Assembly: GCA_905236845.1 (NCBI GenBank)
Contig: CAJOQM010000069.1
Location: 1 to 50,738, forward strand
From: an uncultured Lachnospiraceae bacterium
Lineage (GTDB): Bacteria; Bacillota; Clostridia; Lachnospirales; Lachnospiraceae
Direction: 5' to 3'
Length of the DNA: 50,738 nt
A program made the position numbers and the translations under genes. This document shows positions 24,386 through 33,227 of this stretch, one piece after another. Position 1 is the first letter of the stretch. Each line of letters starts with the position of its first letter. Under the pieces are notes generated by a model. It did no database searches and had not been told where the DNA came from. It saw only the letters and a list, made by a program, of their open reading frames with translations.

Positions 24386-25456
24386 TTATTCCATAAAGGA
24401 TTTGTTCCTGTCCCTTACGGCATACAAAAGCTCCTCGTTATCGAGTCTCCCACGGATGGTAACTCTGTAAAAGCCGTGATCTAAGTCCCGGTAGTTTTCG
24501 CAGTTTCGAAGCAAAAATCCTCTTTGAAGCATATTCCGCCCGAAAGTCCTGGGGGAAAATTCAGCGGGCACTCTTACAAAAATAAAATTTGCCGCCGATT
24601 CAAAGACCCGAAAGCCCATGGCTACAAAACCTTCTTTAAGATATTTCTTTTCATCTTCCATAAAAGACCTTGTTCTCTTGTCAAAGGCTTCTTCAAAGCA
24701 GCAGGCAATTCCAGCTTCCTGGGCTACAAGGTCTATTGCCCAGGGCTGGGATGAGGCGATCATTCTCCTGATGAGATTTTTTCCGGAGCAGATACCGTAT
24801 CCCACCCGTGCTCCTGCCAGGGCATAAAATTTCGTAAAGGATTTTATCACAAAAAGGTTCTCATATTCATCTATATCCTTTGCCATGGAATTTCTCCTGA
24901 CATCTATGACAAAATCCATAAAGCATTCATCAAGGAGAACTCTTATCTTTCTTTCGGCACACGCCGTTATAAATCTCCTCATCCAGGCTTTGTTTATAAG
25001 ATGTCCCGTAGGACTTCCCGGGTTACATAATATCGCAAGCTGCAATCCGCCTTCAGGGACGTTTCCCAAAAGCTCATCAGGCGTGGGACATACAAAGCCG
25101 TTGTCCGGAGATAAAGGATAGGTGTAGGTCTCCCATTTATAATACTTAAGAGCTCTTTCAAATTCATAAAAAGTCGGGGTAAAGACCAATGCCCTTCCGG
25201 GTTCAAGCGCTCCCAGATAAGAAAAAATAAGTCCCGTAGCTCCGTTTGCGGGGATTACCTGCTCCGGGCGCACTCCTTCTCTTTGAGCTATGACTTCTTT
25301 GAGTCTAGTGTAGGAGGGGTCGGGATAATGCCAGCAATCATCCACAGCCTTTTTCATGGCTTCCTTTACGCCCTCCGGGGTACCCAGACAATTCATATTT
25401 GATGAAAAATCCACACAATCGCTGTGCAGATATATATTTCCGCCATGTTCGTACAT
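24386..25456 (-). CDS. CobD-like PLP-dependent aminotransferase (threonine-phosphate decarboxylase family)
   Basis: Fold-type I PLP enzyme of 356 residues resembling CobD, which decarboxylates L-threonine phosphate to the aminopropanol linker of cobalamin, and HisC. Seen: the family start HGGNIY (4-9), DFSSNMNCLG, YPDP, NGATGLIF, CNPGSPTG (144-151), the PLP-binding Lys209 in SFTKFYALAG, and a late VTIRG near the C-terminus. The HGGN start favours CobD over HisC. It begins directly after the stop of a CbiET-like gene, another corrinoid-pathway homolog, but no other cobalamin genes are near. The actual substrate is uncertain because the neighbour is strongly diverged. Confidence 0.75.
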   Translation of the reverse strand: MYEHGGNIYLHSDCVDFSSNMNCLGTPEGVKEAMKKAVDDCWHYPDPSYTRLKEVIAQREGVRPEQVIPANGATGLIFSYLGALEPGRALVFTPTFYEFERALKYYKWETYTYPLSPDNGFVCPTPDELLGNVPEGGLQLAILCNPGSPTGHLINKAWMRRFITACAERKIRVLLDECFMDFVIDVRRNSMAKDIDEYENLFVIKSFTKFYALAGARVGYGICSGKNLIRRMIASSQPWAIDLVAQEAGIACCFEEAFDKRTRSFMEDEKKYLKEGFVAMGFRVFESAANFIFVRVPAEFSPRTFGRNMLQRGFLLRNCENYRDLDHGFYRVTIRGRLDNEELLYAVRDRNKSFME

Positions 25457-27091
25457 CTACAACTCCTCCGGCACCCAGGATGTAGTCGCCGCACCGCTTA
25501 CTATCCCCGTATCGGGCGGCGCCTTTGCCACATTATCTTCCTTAAGGCGGCACGTAATTACATAAACCTCCCTCTCGGAGCCGTAGCCTATCCTTTCTCC
25601 GGGATATCCCGAATAGGACGCCCTCACGCTTGACATGGAAGATTCAAGTCTCGGGAAGGATCCGACCACATCTACTATCCCGGTAAGAACCTGAACGTCC
25701 TGGGTGCATATTACCATGATGCAATGCCGGTTCTTCCTGAATATAATGCTTATGATCCTCCTCATCTGGGGAAGCTCCCCGCAGATAAGAACCCTGTCGG
25801 GATATGTTATGTTTTCTATGATTTCAGGTCCCGTCCCCTGTACGATTTCCATATTTTCCGCAAGAAACTGCCTGCGGTTAATCCTCATAAGCTGGATATT
25901 TTCCACACTCTCATCAAGCGCATAGACCTTGCCTCTGGGGCAGCAAAGGGCGCATTCTATAGCGCATTCCCCTACTCCCGCTCCTATAACATATGAGGTA
26001 GAATCTTCGTTTAGGCAAAGCTCGCTTAAAATAGCGCTTCTTACCATAGCGCCGTACCGGGGAATCCTGTCCCCCGCAAAATATCTGTCGTCTATGCGGC
26101 CTGTCACCTTTGGCTCTAAAGGAGTAGGATTGTGGATTACCGCAGGGAAAATCCCGCTTTTATCCACCCTCATAAATTCCAGGGGCTTTCCCGTTATAAA
26201 CTCCCCGGATAATGAGCCCACATCAAATCCTATGGATATAAATACATCCCGAAAACCGAAATCAAGCAGACGGGCGGAGAGTTTTCTTACCACATCCTTT
26301 CCGTTTAATATGAGAAATACATATTCTCTTTTGCTTATCTCATATATAAGAGGAGATGATGCATCGTTAAATTCTATTACAGGTCCGCTTTCGCAGGAAA
26401 GTTTCATTTTAGCGGCAAAATATCCCAGGACAGATACGCCCGGGATAATGTCGGCATCCGCAAATATTTCGTCTTTCAGGATATCTCCCGCAGAGTCGTA
26501 ATATCCTACGTCACCTCTGTATATGACGCATATATTCCGGGCAATCTCCCGGTTTATAATGGTCTTTATATCATCGGTATTATCAGCTTCAAGGGTTTTC
26601 ATTCTGCCTGATTCATTATCCGGCGCTTCTTTGGAAAGAATGTCCGTAACCATTTGCAAATCGTTGTGATTTCCGACGATAAGTTCACAAGCCAAAAGAG
26701 CTTTCAGGGCATCATTTGTAATGCTTCCCGCATCTCCGGGACCTATTCCTATGATATGAACCTTCTTTTTTTCTTCATCCGGAGAGTCTTTTCCCAAAAG
26801 CCCCGTGGCGGTATCGTAAAGGAAATCCCAATTATCCGCCATTGCTTTTTGCATGGTTTTAAGTATGCTTAATCTGTCTCCCAAAAGCTGCTCATTGCTT
26901 CGTGCTTTGTGGATTATATCCTGCCTTTCGTCATTTTTGCGGGAGGAATCTTTGGGTGCGCTGTCCATAAGCATGTCCCGTGATCTCCTGTCAGCCCCAT
27001 CGTTATAATCATGAACAGCCGAAAGCCCGGAAGAATTCATAAGCTCCCGAAACAGATTCTTCTGAGTTTTTTCAAAATCCATATTGTCCAT
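25457..27091 (-). CDS. Diverged CbiE-CbiT (CobL)-like methyltransferase with N-terminal extension
   Basis: Residues 111-310 resemble the CbiE tetrapyrrole-methylase domain (HIIGIGPGDAGSI at 112-124, then RGDVGYYDSAG) and residues about 335-500 resemble CbiT (IPRYGAMVRSAILS, GAGVGECAIE at 370-379, GKVYALDES, PDRVLICGE). In cobalamin synthesis such fusions methylate precorrin-6 at C5 and C15 and decarboxylate it. Odd points: an extra polar N-terminus of about 110 residues without a recognised domain; the CbiT DIGAGTG signature reads VIGAGVG, losing the Asp; and the CbiE HGR segment reads FND. Function may therefore have changed. It follows a response-regulator gene by 17 nt and abuts the CobD-like gene. 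Confidence 0.72.
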   Translation of the reverse strand: MDNMDFEKTQKNLFRELMNSSGLSAVHDYNDGADRRSRDMLMDSAPKDSSRKNDERQDIIHKARSNEQLLGDRLSILKTMQKAMADNWDFLYDTATGLLGKDSPDEEKKKVHIIGIGPGDAGSITNDALKALLACELIVGNHNDLQMVTDILSKEAPDNESGRMKTLEADNTDDIKTIINREIARNICVIYRGDVGYYDSAGDILKDEIFADADIIPGVSVLGYFAAKMKLSCESGPVIEFNDASSPLIYEISKREYVFLILNGKDVVRKLSARLLDFGFRDVFISIGFDVGSLSGEFITGKPLEFMRVDKSGIFPAVIHNPTPLEPKVTGRIDDRYFAGDRIPRYGAMVRSAILSELCLNEDSTSYVIGAGVGECAIECALCCPRGKVYALDESVENIQLMRINRRQFLAENMEIVQGTGPEIIENITYPDRVLICGELPQMRRIISIIFRKNRHCIMVICTQDVQVLTGIVDVVGSFPRLESSMSSVRASYSGYPGERIGYGSEREVYVITCRLKEDNVAKAPPDTGIVSGAATTSWVPEEL

Positions 27092-27108
27092 GAATCAAAT
27101 GACTTTCT

Positions 27109-27798
27109 CTATCCTTTAAGCCTGTATCCCACTCCCCATATAGTTTCTATATACTGGGGATCGCTGTTTGAAACCTCTATCTTCTGCCTTATCTTTTTGA
27201 CATGCACCGTAACCGTGGCAATATCCCCCACGGCTTCTGCGCTCCATATGGAAGAAAAAAGCTCTTCTTTGGAAAATACCCTGTTGGGGTGTTCCGCCAT
27301 AAACAAAAGCAGGTCAAATTCCTTGACCGTAAGAGTCTTTTCTTCACCTTTGACCCACACCCGGCGGGCTGTCTTGTCAATTTTAAGCCCCCGTATCTCC
27401 ACAACATCATTGGCAGAAACGGGATTTGTAGCTACTCTTTCATAGCTTGATATATGCGCCTTTACCCTTGCCACAAGCTCGCTGGGGGAGAAAGGCTTTG
27501 TTATATAATCGTCAGCCCCCAGCCCAAGACCCCTTATCTTGTCTATATCATCCTTCTTTGCGGATACCAGAAGGATGGGTCTTGTCTTTACGGCTCTTAT
27601 CTTTTCGCAAATCGTAAGCCCGTCTACGCCCGGAAGCATTATATCCAGAATATACAGGGCAAAATCTTCTTCCAGCGCTCTCTTCAGGCCGGCCTGTCCG
27701 TCAGACTCCAATACCACCGTAAATCCGGAAAGCTCCAGATAATCCTTTTCAAGCTGCGCTATTTCTGTCTCATCCTCAACTATCAGAATCCTGTCCAT
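27109..27798 (-). CDS. OmpR/PhoB-family response regulator
   Basis: Two-domain DNA-binding regulator of 229 residues. The receiver domain starts DRILIVEDETEIAQ, has the phospho-acceptor Asp in YILDIMLPGVDG (about residue 51), the switch Ser in LLVSAKKD and the conserved Lys in ITKPFSP. The C-terminal winged helix shows KTLTVKEFDLLLF, VFSKEELFSSIW, TVTVHVKKIRQKI and the terminal YIETIWGVGYRLKG. An open frame continues upstream to 27924 but overlaps the kinase; the ATG at 27798 has GGAGG seven bases upstream and matches the family start. It overlaps the end of the kinase gene by 23 nt. Target genes are unknown. Confidence 0.95.
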   Translation of the reverse strand: MDRILIVEDETEIAQLEKDYLELSGFTVVLESDGQAGLKRALEEDFALYILDIMLPGVDGLTICEKIRAVKTRPILLVSAKKDDIDKIRGLGLGADDYITKPFSPSELVARVKAHISSYERVATNPVSANDVVEIRGLKIDKTARRVWVKGEEKTLTVKEFDLLLFMAEHPNRVFSKEELFSSIWSAEAVGDIATVTVHVKKIRQKIEVSNSDPQYIETIWGVGYRLKG

Positions 27799-28909
27799 TA
27801 GTATCCTCCGTTTCTTCCGCCGCATTTCCGGCATCTTCATACTCGGGTTTTTTGAGCATAATAAACATAGTGGTGCCTCTGCCAAGCTCACTTGTCGCCC
27901 ATACTCTGCCTCCCATATCTTCAATTATTTTCTTTACTATCGAAAGTCCGATACCGCTCCCCCCGGTAGAGGTGCTTCTGGACTCGTCGGTTCTGAAAAA
28001 TCTGTCGAATATATAAGGAATATCTTCTTTTGATATACCCTGTCCGTGGTCTTCTATTTCTATCTGTATATATCCATCCCGGGTCTCTTCTACAGTGATT
28101 CTGATAAATCCGGGATTCTTCCCGATATATTTAAGAGAATTGCTGATAATATTGTCAACAACTCTTTTTAATTTCTCCGGATCTACCAGCATCATAGTCC
28201 CGGGCCGGCAGAAATTCTCATATCTGAAGGTAACGCCTCTCTCTCCCAGATCCAGAACCTGGTCTTCTGCGCAATCATCAAAATATCCGCGAACGGATAT
28301 TTCCTTGATATCATACACAATATCGTTTGTATCAAGCTGGGAATAAAGACTTAGCTCATCTATCAAAGAATCCATCTCAACAGCTTTTTTATAAATAATG
28401 GCAAGATATCTTTGCCTTTTTTCCGGAGTATCCGCCACATTATCCAATATTCCCTCTACATACCCCTTTATGGATGTAATAGGGGTTTTAAGATCATGTG
28501 AAATATTACGGATGATCTTTCTGTGCTCGATATCCTTTTTTTCTTTTTCGAGCTCGTTTTGAAGCAGTCGCTGTCTCATCTTGTCAAAGTCGTCCCGAAG
28601 AAGACCTATCTCATCTCCCGATGCCCCCTTGACCTTGAAGTCAAGCTCCCCTTCTTTTATGATTTTGGTGGCGTTCCTTAAATCCTTTAAGGGATTTACC
28701 ATCCCCATATATATCCATCCCACAAGGACAATCGCCGTAAAGACAAGGATTATAAAAAGCGAAAAAAGGACATAGCCCATGGATACGGCAGGGTTCGGAT
28801 CCGCATCAAGCTCATGATTCATATTGGCATAAAAAACGCATGCCATAATCCCCATGGGCAACACTGTCATTATGAAAAAAGCTATTATCAGTCGGTCTCT
28901 AATCTTCAT
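27776..28909 (-). CDS. Sensor histidine kinase, two membrane helices with a very short external loop
   Basis: Partner of the response regulator that overlaps its 3' end. Helices at about 8-28 and 45-66 enclose only about 15 external residues, so it may sense within the membrane or through another protein. Then a HAMP segment (67-120), the phospho-acceptor His138 in NISHDLKTPITSIKGY, the N box DNIISNSLKYIGKNPG, G1 EDHGQGIS, the F box PYIFDRFFR and G2 GGSGIGLSIVKKI. All catalytic blocks are intact. Length 377 residues. It starts 12 nt after metK and is probably read from the metK promoter; the metK neighbourhood gives no direct clue to its signal. Confidence 0.93.
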   Translation of the reverse strand: MKIRDRLIIAFFIMTVLPMGIMACVFYANMNHELDADPNPAVSMGYVLFSLFIILVFTAIVLVGWIYMGMVNPLKDLRNATKIIKEGELDFKVKGASGDEIGLLRDDFDKMRQRLLQNELEKEKKDIEHRKIIRNISHDLKTPITSIKGYVEGILDNVADTPEKRQRYLAIIYKKAVEMDSLIDELSLYSQLDTNDIVYDIKEISVRGYFDDCAEDQVLDLGERGVTFRYENFCRPGTMMLVDPEKLKRVVDNIISNSLKYIGKNPGFIRITVEETRDGYIQIEIEDHGQGISKEDIPYIFDRFFRTDESRSTSTGGSGIGLSIVKKIIEDMGGRVWATSELGRGTTMFIMLKKPEYEDAGNAAEETEDTNGQDSDS

Positions 28910-28921
28910 CTGCTGCTATAG

Positions 28922-30112
28922 TCAATCCAGGTATTTTTTTAATGCATCGGCTTTGTCCGTTCTCTCCCAGGGGAGATCTACATCCATACGTCCAAAATGT
29001 CCGTATGCGGCAGTCTGCTTGTAAATAGGTCTTCTTAAGTCAAGCATTTTTATAATGCCTGCGGGTCGAAGATCAAAGTTTTCTCGTATTATGTCAACCA
29101 GCTTCTCGTCAGACAGCTTCCCCGTTCCGGCAGTATCTGCCATAATAGATGTGGGCTGTGCCACACCTATTGCGTAGGAAAGCTGTATCTCGCATCTTTC
29201 AGCAAGACCCGATGCAACTATGTTTTTCGCTACATAGCGGGCTGCATATGCTGCAGATCTGTCTACCTTTGTGCAGTCTTTTCCGGAGAAAGCCCCGCCG
29301 CCGTGACGGGCATATCCGCCGTAGGTATCTACTATTATCTTTCTTCCCGTAAGTCCCGCATCACCGTTGGGTCCGCCGATAACAAATCTGCCTGTGGGAT
29401 TTATGAAGAATTTCGTATCTGAATCTACCATTTCCTTGGGAAGAATAGCGTCAAATACGTGTTTTTTAATATCCTCATGAATCTTTTCCTGGGTCACGTT
29501 TTCATCATGCTGGGTAGAAAGAACCACGGCTTCAAGTCTCTTGGGCTTTCCTTTTTCGTCGTATTCCACAGAAACCTGAGTCTTCCCGTCGGGACGCAGA
29601 TAGGGTAATGTACCGTCTTTACGAACCTGCGTAAGACGAAGGCTTAACCTGTGGGCAAGCTCTATGGGATAGGGCATAAGAGATTCCGTCTCGTTCGTCG
29701 CGAATCCAAACATCATGCCCTGATCGCCGGCGCCGATAGCTTCAAGTTCCTCGTCGGACATAGCGTTTTCCCTTGCTTCAAGAGCCTTGTCAACACCCAT
29801 GGCTATATCGGGAGACTGCTGGTCGAGAGCCACATTTACGGCACAGGTATTGCCGTCAAATCCCTTTTCGGAACTGTCATACCCTATATCAACAACGGTT
29901 TTTCTTACGATAGAAGGTATATCTATCACAGCCTTTGTGGAAAGCTCTCCCGTAACCATTACAAAGCCTGTGCATGTAACGGTCTCGCAGGCTACTCTGC
30001 TGCCGGGATCCTGCTCCATGCAGGCATCAAGTATCGCATCGGAAACGGCATCGCAGATTTTATCGGGATGTCCCTCCGTAACAGATTCTGATGTAAATAA
30101 TCTCTTCTCCAT
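28922..30112 (-). CDS. metK: S-adenosylmethionine synthetase
   Basis: Makes SAM from methionine and ATP. Motifs: [24 protein letters not shown] at the N-terminus, [14 protein letters not shown], the loop [21 protein letters not shown] and the phosphate loop [22 protein letters not shown]. Length 396 residues is normal. It heads a minus-strand run of metK, kinase, regulator, CbiET-like, CobD-like, proS and cca::lipoprotein. The 97-nt space to the divergent HD-GYP gene is too short for an S-box (SAM-I) riboswitch and no such structure was seen, so control is not by the usual SAM riboswitch. Shine-Dalgarno: AAAGGA about ten bases upstream. Confidence 0.97.
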   Translation of the reverse strand: MEKRLFTSESVTEGHPDKICDAVSDAILDACMEQDPGSRVACETVTCTGFVMVTGELSTKAVIDIPSIVRKTVVDIGYDSSEKGFDGNTCAVNVALDQQSPDIAMGVDKALEARENAMSDEELEAIGAGDQGMMFGFATNETESLMPYPIELAHRLSLRLTQVRKDGTLPYLRPDGKTQVSVEYDEKGKPKRLEAVVLSTQHDENVTQEKIHEDIKKHVFDAILPKEMVDSDTKFFINPTGRFVIGGPNGDAGLTGRKIIVDTYGGYARHGGGAFSGKDCTKVDRSAAYAARYVAKNIVASGLAERCEIQLSYAIGVAQPTSIMADTAGTGKLSDEKLVDIIRENFDLRPAGIIKMLDLRRPIYKQTAAYGHFGRMDVDLPWERTDKADALKKYLD

Positions 30113-30157
30113 ATCAAAAAAATCCTTTCTTAAATTTTTATAAAATCACCAACGATA

Positions 30158-30186
30158 ATAATAGCCGTTTTTCTTGACTTTTGCAA
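30158..30186 (-). promoter_or_regulatory. Promoter of metK, interlocked with the HD-GYP promoter
   Basis: On the minus strand TTGCAA (30181-30186) is followed by a 17-bp spacer and TATTAT (30158-30163). Its spacer contains the -35 element of the divergent HD-GYP promoter, so two polymerases cannot bind both promoters at once. Confidence 0.65.
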
Positions 30187-30202
30187 GCATGGTTTCTATA
30201 CT
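30174..30202 (+). promoter_or_regulatory. Promoter of the HD-GYP gene, predicted leaderless
   Basis: TTGACT (30174-30179), a 17-bp spacer and TATACT (30197-30202). The -10 element ends 7 nt before the ATG at 30210, so transcription should begin at or next to the start codon. A second TATAAT at 30202-30207 has no -35 at proper spacing. No Shine-Dalgarno sequence precedes the ATG. Confidence 0.75.
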
Positions 30203-30209
30203 ATAATAC

Positions 30210-31466
30210 ATGGTTTCATTAGATATAACAAAATTAAAACCCGGCATGGTCACTGCCGATGACATAAAGTCCGAAAGAGGCAAAGTTCTTTTTGAGAAGG
30301 GAATAACCCTTGATTCACCTACCATTACAAGACTCCGGTTCTATGGTGTGGAAACCGTCAGTGTGGACGAAGCCTCAATAGCACGGACAGACACAAGCAT
30401 CGCAGACATCAAAGCCCTCGAGGAATTTCTTTATGTTCCCGACGAACCCGCTGCCGAAACCAAAAAGGAAATTGAATTCGAAGAAAACGAGCACGGGCTT
30501 CGCACCGCAAAGCTTTCTTCTCCCACGGGAAAAAAGATGCATCGCTCTTTGGGCGAAGATGTTTCCGATGAAGAAGCTGCACGTCCCTCATACCAGCAGT
30601 CTGTGCGTCAAAACCCGAAATTCCACGAATTCCAAATGGATTATGCCTTTGCTTTAAGCGAAGTGCAGACTCTTTTCAGTAAGATTATGTTTGGAAGCGA
30701 GCCTGTATATCAGGATGAAATGCAGGCAATAGTCGACAGGCTTTTCAAATCCGACACGACTACGCTCCAAACATTTGATATGCTGCATAATATGAACAAT
30801 TCCACGGAAGACCCCATATATGCCCATTGTCTTAATGTCGCTCTTATATCAAGGCTTCTGGGAAAATGGCTCAAGCTTTCCGTATCAGATCAGATCTGCC
30901 TTGGAATATGCGGACTTATGCATGATGTGGGAAAGCTGGATATACCTGCGGGAATACTCAACAAGCCCGGTAAGCTTACTGAAGAAGAGCTTGGCATCGT
31001 GCGCCGCCATCCAATAAACGGATTTAACAGGTTAAAAAAACTGGATATAGACCCCAGGATAAAAAAAGCCGCCCTCATGCACCATGAACGGTGCGACGGA
31101 ATGGGATATCCATACAAAAGAAGCGCTCTGGAGGTTCATCCCTTTGCAAAGATAGTCGCCATAGCGGATGTATATGATGCGACTACCACGAGGCGAAGCT
31201 ACAGAAACGCCCTTTGCCCATTCCAGATCATAGACAGCTTCGAAAAAGAAGGAATCTCCCGATATGATACCCAATATCTGATGACATTCCTGGAAAATAT
31301 TGCGGAGACGTACAAAGACAACCGTGTCATTTTAAATGACGGTCGCTCTGCGGACATAGCAATCCTTAACAAGAGCCGCTATTCCCGCCCGGTGATCCGC
31401 TTCTTTGACGGATCCTTCCTGGATCTTTCCCAGACCCAGGATGTGTGGATTCAGTCTGTGCTGTGA
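30210..31466 (+). CDS. HD-GYP domain protein (probable c-di-GMP phosphodiesterase)
   Basis: Cytosolic protein of 418 residues. An N-terminal module (about 1-60, LDITKLKPGMVTADDI then FYGVETVSVDE) is of the kind found before HD-GYP domains; a charged linker follows to about 140; the HD-GYP domain spans about 190-390 with HCLNVALISRLLG, LMHDVGKLDIP (His-Asp near 238), RRHPINGFNRL, HHERCDGMGYP near 291 and AIADVYDATTTRRSYR. The metal-binding His/Asp set and the GYP segment are all present, so activity on c-di-GMP is likely. It is transcribed alone, divergently from metK, with a promoter that leaves no 5' leader. Confidence 0.92.
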   Translation: MVSLDITKLKPGMVTADDIKSERGKVLFEKGITLDSPTITRLRFYGVETVSVDEASIARTDTSIADIKALEEFLYVPDEPAAETKKEIEFEENEHGLRTAKLSSPTGKKMHRSLGEDVSDEEAARPSYQQSVRQNPKFHEFQMDYAFALSEVQTLFSKIMFGSEPVYQDEMQAIVDRLFKSDTTTLQTFDMLHNMNNSTEDPIYAHCLNVALISRLLGKWLKLSVSDQICLGICGLMHDVGKLDIPAGILNKPGKLTEEELGIVRRHPINGFNRLKKLDIDPRIKKAALMHHERCDGMGYPYKRSALEVHPFAKIVAIADVYDATTTRRSYRNALCPFQIIDSFEKEGISRYDTQYLMTFLENIAETYKDNRVILNDGRSADIAILNKSRYSRPVIRFFDGSFLDLSQTQDVWIQSVL

Positions 31467-31483
31467 TTCGTCCTGTCCTTGTG

Positions 31484-31506
31484 CGGGTGCCCCCGGGCTC
31501 TTTTTT
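31484..31506 (+). terminator. Weak terminator after the HD-GYP gene
   Basis: A 4-bp GC stem (CGGG with CCCG, loop TGCC) is followed by GGCTC and six T residues, which reach the last codons of the convergent GH3 gene. The stem is short, so termination efficiency is doubtful. Confidence 0.4.
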
Positions 31507-33208
31507 ACTCTTCTGCCAGTCCGAAGAAAAATTTTCTTTGTCTCTCGTTTGCAATGATATGAACAGGTTTTAGCTGTGAGGGGTTTGCTCCTCCAAAAAC
31601 CATCATATCCCTGTAGAGAAGTCCCGTCTGGGGCTGTAATATCTTTACCTCCGGAGGCGCAAGCTGGTCATGATCCACCGCATATTTATACCGTGGATTT
31701 GCTTTGGACAGATGCTTGTATATGCAATTTTTAAGCTCCTCTTTATCTACTTTATCTTTCTCTCCCGGCTCTATAAGGAAATCATATCTTCCGGGATTTA
31801 CGTCGCTGTTAGGATATATGACATAATCCGAAAGTAAAAATCCCATCTCTTTTGAGGTATCGTTAACGGTCTTTTCGATAGCCATCTCTGTCGTCTTTTC
31901 AAGGGCGACGGAAATAGTTTTATTTACCCGGTACATAAACTGAACAAGGGGCGTCTTATTTATAAACCCGGTAACCTTTACCGCATCTGACATACGATAT
32001 CTGTATAAGCCGCAGAAATTCGTTATTACAAGCTCATAGATTTTTCCTTCTTCAAGCTCATTTACAAGCTTTAGCTGTGAAAAATCATCCCCCGCCTCCA
32101 CAGGCAAAAACTCCATAAAAGCACTTCCGCAGGCAAGGATATTATCCAGGGTGTCAATACCTGCAGGTACTGACCAAAGTCCCTCGGAAGCCGTAATCCC
32201 GGCATACATATTATGAACCAGATTACCCGAAAATTTCTCCTTGATTTTTTTATCATATACCTCAAGCCCGTCACCGCCGGCTCCGTTTATATATACAAGA
32301 TCGGGCCATATCTTTTTGAGAAAAGGCTCGTCTGCCCCATCCTTAAAGGCTTCCCGAAGCTCAGCTGCTCTTTCGGGATCGGGTTTTATCCTGGCAAGGA
32401 CAGACTCCCTCACAGAATCAGGCATATTTACGCTCTCATCAATCGTGCCTTTTTCTATATCGTTAATAAGCATCTTATGATTATCAGCCAGATATTGCAG
32501 AAGATGTACCAGCATATTGTAGAATGGACTGACTATGCCGGAGACATTCCTTTCCGCAAGCGCAAAACGTACGTGAAGATATTTGGTGTCCGTTCCCGGT
32601 TCGGGAACCATGGCTTCTATGGGAGATGTGTATATAGCCCGCATCATCTGAGCCTGGGCATTCTCACCGTTTTTTAATATCTCAGCGCTCTTTGCGGATG
32701 CGCTTCCTATGGTAATGCCGCTGTCAAGCATTTTGCAGGTGCCCTCTGACGTGCAGAATGTCTTTCCCTCCATCCATTTTTCAGGCAGAAGATGTGCTTT
32801 GAGTCCGTTTAAATACATATAATTGTATTTCATATAGACATACTGCTGTTCTACAGTCATAGGTACATATTTCGGGTTACCCACCGTGCCGGATGTAGTA
32901 TTCATATGGTCAAATTCATAGACCGTAAGAACATTTTTTTCGCCGTCTCTCATCCTCTCAAGATATGGCGCAAAATCATCATACACATGTACTGGCACTT
33001 TCGTGCGGTAATCATCTATAGATTGGATATCCGAAAAACCCATCTTCTTTCCGAATTCGGTGTTTTCATTATCCCTTATTATTCGCATAATAAGTTTTTC
33101 CTGCAGTTGTTCAGGTATTTGTGTATCTTCATTTATTACATTAAGATACACTTGTTCGCCGGACGATGCGGTTTCTTTATTTGCAACGAGTGTGTAGTTC
33201 AGTGCCAT
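31505..33208 (-). CDS. GH3-family acyl-adenylate-forming protein
   Basis: A 567-residue member of the GH3 family, whose plant members adenylate carboxylic hormones and conjugate them to amino acids; bacterial relatives are largely uncharacterised. Seen: an ATP-binding motif TTSGTVGNPKYVP (about 104-116), INGAGGDG near 300, a second motif region HNMYAGITASEG, and the LVITNFCGLYRYRMSDAVKVTGF block near 395 that matches the C-terminal adenylation signature. No membrane segment is present, so it is likely cytosolic. GAGGAG precedes the ATG. It is flanked by a decayed alpha/beta hydrolase and a remnant resembling the end of citrate lyase ligase, so the original functional partner genes may be lost. 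Its substrate cannot be inferred. Confidence 0.85.
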   Translation of the reverse strand: MALNYTLVANKETASSGEQVYLNVINEDTQIPEQLQEKLIMRIIRDNENTEFGKKMGFSDIQSIDDYRTKVPVHVYDDFAPYLERMRDGEKNVLTVYEFDHMNTTSGTVGNPKYVPMTVEQQYVYMKYNYMYLNGLKAHLLPEKWMEGKTFCTSEGTCKMLDSGITIGSASAKSAEILKNGENAQAQMMRAIYTSPIEAMVPEPGTDTKYLHVRFALAERNVSGIVSPFYNMLVHLLQYLADNHKMLINDIEKGTIDESVNMPDSVRESVLARIKPDPERAAELREAFKDGADEPFLKKIWPDLVYINGAGGDGLEVYDKKIKEKFSGNLVHNMYAGITASEGLWSVPAGIDTLDNILACGSAFMEFLPVEAGDDFSQLKLVNELEEGKIYELVITNFCGLYRYRMSDAVKVTGFINKTPLVQFMYRVNKTISVALEKTTEMAIEKTVNDTSKEMGFLLSDYVIYPNSDVNPGRYDFLIEPGEKDKVDKEELKNCIYKHLSKANPRYKYAVDHDQLAPPEVKILQPQTGLLYRDMMVFGGANPSQLKPVHIIANERQRKFFFGLAEE

Positions 33209-33227
33209 GTTTCGCTCCTCTTTATAA

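Noticed and set aside
30113..30209. Possible SAM-I (S-box) riboswitch upstream of metK
   Set aside because: The gap is 97 bp and filled by two promoters; no multi-helix junction, kink-turn or terminator pair was visible.
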